Positions 31,133 through 32,500 of a DNA stretch of 32,500 bases are shown here, piece by piece (positions within the stretch are counted from its first letter, which is position 1; every line of letters starts with the position of its first letter). Source of the DNA: Chloroflexota bacterium (GTDB lineage Bacteria > Chloroflexota > Dehalococcoidia > JACVQG01 > JAHKAY01); the NCBI GenBank assembly GCA_018825785.1, contig JAHKAY010000019.1, forward strand, positions 1-32,500, in the 5' to 3' direction. A program made the position numbers and the translations under genes. The notes beneath the pieces were generated by a model. It saw nothing but the letters and a program-made list of their open reading frames with translations. It did no database searches and was not told the origin of the DNA.

Positions 31133-32500
31133 ATGGATACCGCCTCTTTTCTCCGGGGCCTGTCTGCCCTCCCTTTTTACCAGGGGCAGGTGGTGCACAT
31201 TGAGCGCCTCCCCCCGCGCGAGGCGGCCTATGGGGAGGTGGAGCTTTCCCCCTCTGTCCGTGCTCTTCTCAGGGAGAAGGGTCTTTTCCCCCTCTACCGC
31301 CACCAGGCCCAGGCCCTGGAGTATATACGGCGGGGGGAGAATGTGGTGGTGGCCACCCCCTCCGCCTCGGGCAAGACCCTCGTCTATAACCTGGCGGTGA
31401 TAGAGGCTCTTCAGGCAAGCAAGAGGGCCCGGGCCCTGTATCTTTTTCCCACCAAGGCCCTGGCCCAGGACCAGTGGCGCAAGCTGAAGGAGCTGGGCCT
31501 GGGGGAGGGGGGGACCTATGATGGGGATACCCCCTGGGAGGAGAGGGGGCAGCTGAGGAAAAGGACCCGCCTCATCCTCACCAACCCCGATATGCTCCAT
31601 GTGGGCATCCTGCCCAACCATGCCTCCTGGGCCCCCTTCTTCCGCCACCTCAAGCTGGTGGTGGTGGACGAGGCCCACGCCTACCGGGGGGTCTTCGGCT
31701 CCCATGTGGCCCAGGTCCTGAGAAGGCTAAGGCGCATAGCGGAGCTCTATGGCTCCCGGCCCCAGTTCATCCTCTCCTCCGCCACCCTGGCCAACCCCAG
31801 GGAGCACGCCCAGAGCCTGGTGGGCCTGCCTTTCCAGGCGGTAACTGAAGACGGCTCCCCCTCCGGGGGCAAGGACTTCGTCTTCTGGGACCCCCCGTTT
31901 CTGGACCCCTCCCGCTCCCAGCGCCGCAGCCCCAACAGCGAGGCCGCCTATCTCCTCTCGGAGCTGGTGGCGGGGGGTATAAGGACCCTGGTCTTCGCCC
32001 GGAGCCGTCGACTGACGGAGCTTATCTATATCTATGCGCGGGACCGCCTGAAAGAGAAGGCCCCGGGACTGGCCCCCAGGCTCCGGCCCTACCGGGCGGG
32101 CTACCTCCCAGAGCTGAGGCGGGAGATTGAGCGGGGGCTCTTTGATGGCGAGCTCCTGGGGGTGGTGGCTACCACCGCCCTGGAGCTGGGGGTGGACATA
32201 GGAAGCCTGGAGGCCACCGTCCTCAATGGCTATCCCGGAAGCATAGCCTCCGCCTGGCAGCAGGCGGGGAGGAGCGGCCGGCGGGGTGAGAGGTCCCTCA
32301 GCTTCCTCATCGCCCGGGATGACCCCCTGGACCAGTATCTAATGCGCCACCCCGAGGCCTTCTTCCAGCGCCCGGTGGAGCACGCCCTCATCAACCCCCT
32401 CAACCCCTATCTCCTGGCCCTCCACCTCCTCTGCGCCGCCTGGGAGTTCCCCCTGCAGGAACGGGATGGCCGCTACTTCGGCGAGGGCTGGGAGAAGATA
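31133..32500 (+). CDS. DEAD/DEAH helicase, MrfA/YprA (Hrq1-like) family, 3' end outside window
   Basis: The first 456 codons of a superfamily 2 helicase; the frame is open to the last base of the window. Motifs in order are the Q-motif-like LYRHQAQAL near residue 54, Walker A TPSASGKT at 75-82, FPTKALAQDQ, TNPDMLH, the DEAHAYRGVFGSH box, SSATLANP, VVATTALELGVDIG and QQAGRSGRRG. This spacing and wording fit the MrfA/YprA group, which in Bacillus takes part in repair of mitomycin damage with the exonuclease MrfB. The DUF1998-type C-terminal domain expected of this group would lie beyond the window. The start at ATG 31133 lies 2 nt after DUF503. Confidence 0.93.
   Translation, partial: MDTASFLRGLSALPFYQGQVVHIERLPPREAAYGEVELSPSVRALLREKGLFPLYRHQAQALEYIRRGENVVVATPSASGKTLVYNLAVIEALQASKRARALYLFPTKALAQDQWRKLKELGLGEGGTYDGDTPWEERGQLRKRTRLILTNPDMLHVGILPNHASWAPFFRHLKLVVVDEAHAYRGVFGSHVAQVLRRLRRIAELYGSRPQFILSSATLANPREHAQSLVGLPFQAVTEDGSPSGGKDFVFWDPPFLDPSRSQRRSPNSEAAYLLSELVAGGIRTLVFARSRRLTELIYIYARDRLKEKAPGLAPRLRPYRAGYLPELRREIERGLFDGELLGVVATTALELGVDIGSLEATVLNGYPGSIASAWQQAGRSGRRGERSLSFLIARDDPLDQYLMRHPEAFFQRPVEHALINPLNPYLLALHLLCAAWEFPLQERDGRYFGEGWEKI

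Overview
The window is a GC-rich, densely packed bacterial chromosome segment. Gene order (hslU-rpsB-tsf-pyrH-frr-uppS-cdsA-dxr-rseP-ispG-proS), a short EF-Ts, a short IF-2, a DUF5679-type zinc ribbon and a Hint-domain lipoprotein suggest the Chloroflexota, probably a Dehalococcoidia-like lineage. This taxonomic call is an inference from gene content; no rRNA is present to confirm it.

Region 1 (1-4079) is accessory. It opens with the 3' part of an IS3-family element. The IS ends at about 795 and has cut into an ABC-2-type permease gene, leaving only its C-terminal tail. Next, all on the minus strand, are a two-TM protein of unknown function, a Hint-domain lipoprotein, an exported glutaminyl cyclase and an AHSA1-type SRPBCC protein. 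These genes look more AT-rich than the core operons.

Region 2 (4108-14458, minus) is one long operon read from a promoter at 14484-14512. It joins proteostasis and translation (hslU, rpsB, tsf, frr, proS), UMP kinase (pyrH), isoprenoid synthesis (dxr, ispG, uppS), phospholipid synthesis (cdsA) and a site-2 protease (rseP). Most junctions overlap by 1-13 nt or are only a few bases apart. pyrH has no conventional start codon and appears to begin at ATC.

Region 3 (14547-19260, plus) is the divergent nusA-ylxR-infB-rbfA-truB operon. A perfect hairpin with a T-run lies between its promoter and nusA, suggesting attenuation. rimP and a DHH phosphoesterase gene, common members of this cluster, are absent.

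Region 4 (19292-24298) holds a tiny zinc-ribbon gene with its own promoter, a convergent PHP-domain hydrolase, and a plus-strand module for inositol lipids: myo-inositol-1-phosphate synthase, a PimA-like mannosyltransferase and a CDP-alcohol phosphatidyltransferase resembling PI-phosphate synthase. purA follows.

Region 5 (24455-30607, minus) is read from a strong promoter at 30635-30663: rpsO, pnp, dapB, an asd homologue, dapA and an exported histone-deacetylase-like amidohydrolase. The asd homologue lacks both the catalytic Cys and the catalytic His of the family, while dapA and dapB look intact.

Region 6 (30669-32500, plus) has a divergent promoter, the remnant of a zinc-ribbon gene, a DUF503 (YlxP-like) gene and the first 456 codons of an MrfA/YprA-type helicase that runs off the window.

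The strongest leads are the asd homologue without catalytic residues, the ATC start of pyrH, the inositol-lipid module, the nusA leader hairpin and the two unusual exported proteins (Hint lipoprotein and HDAC-like lipoprotein). I saw no CRISPR array, rRNA, tRNA or phage.
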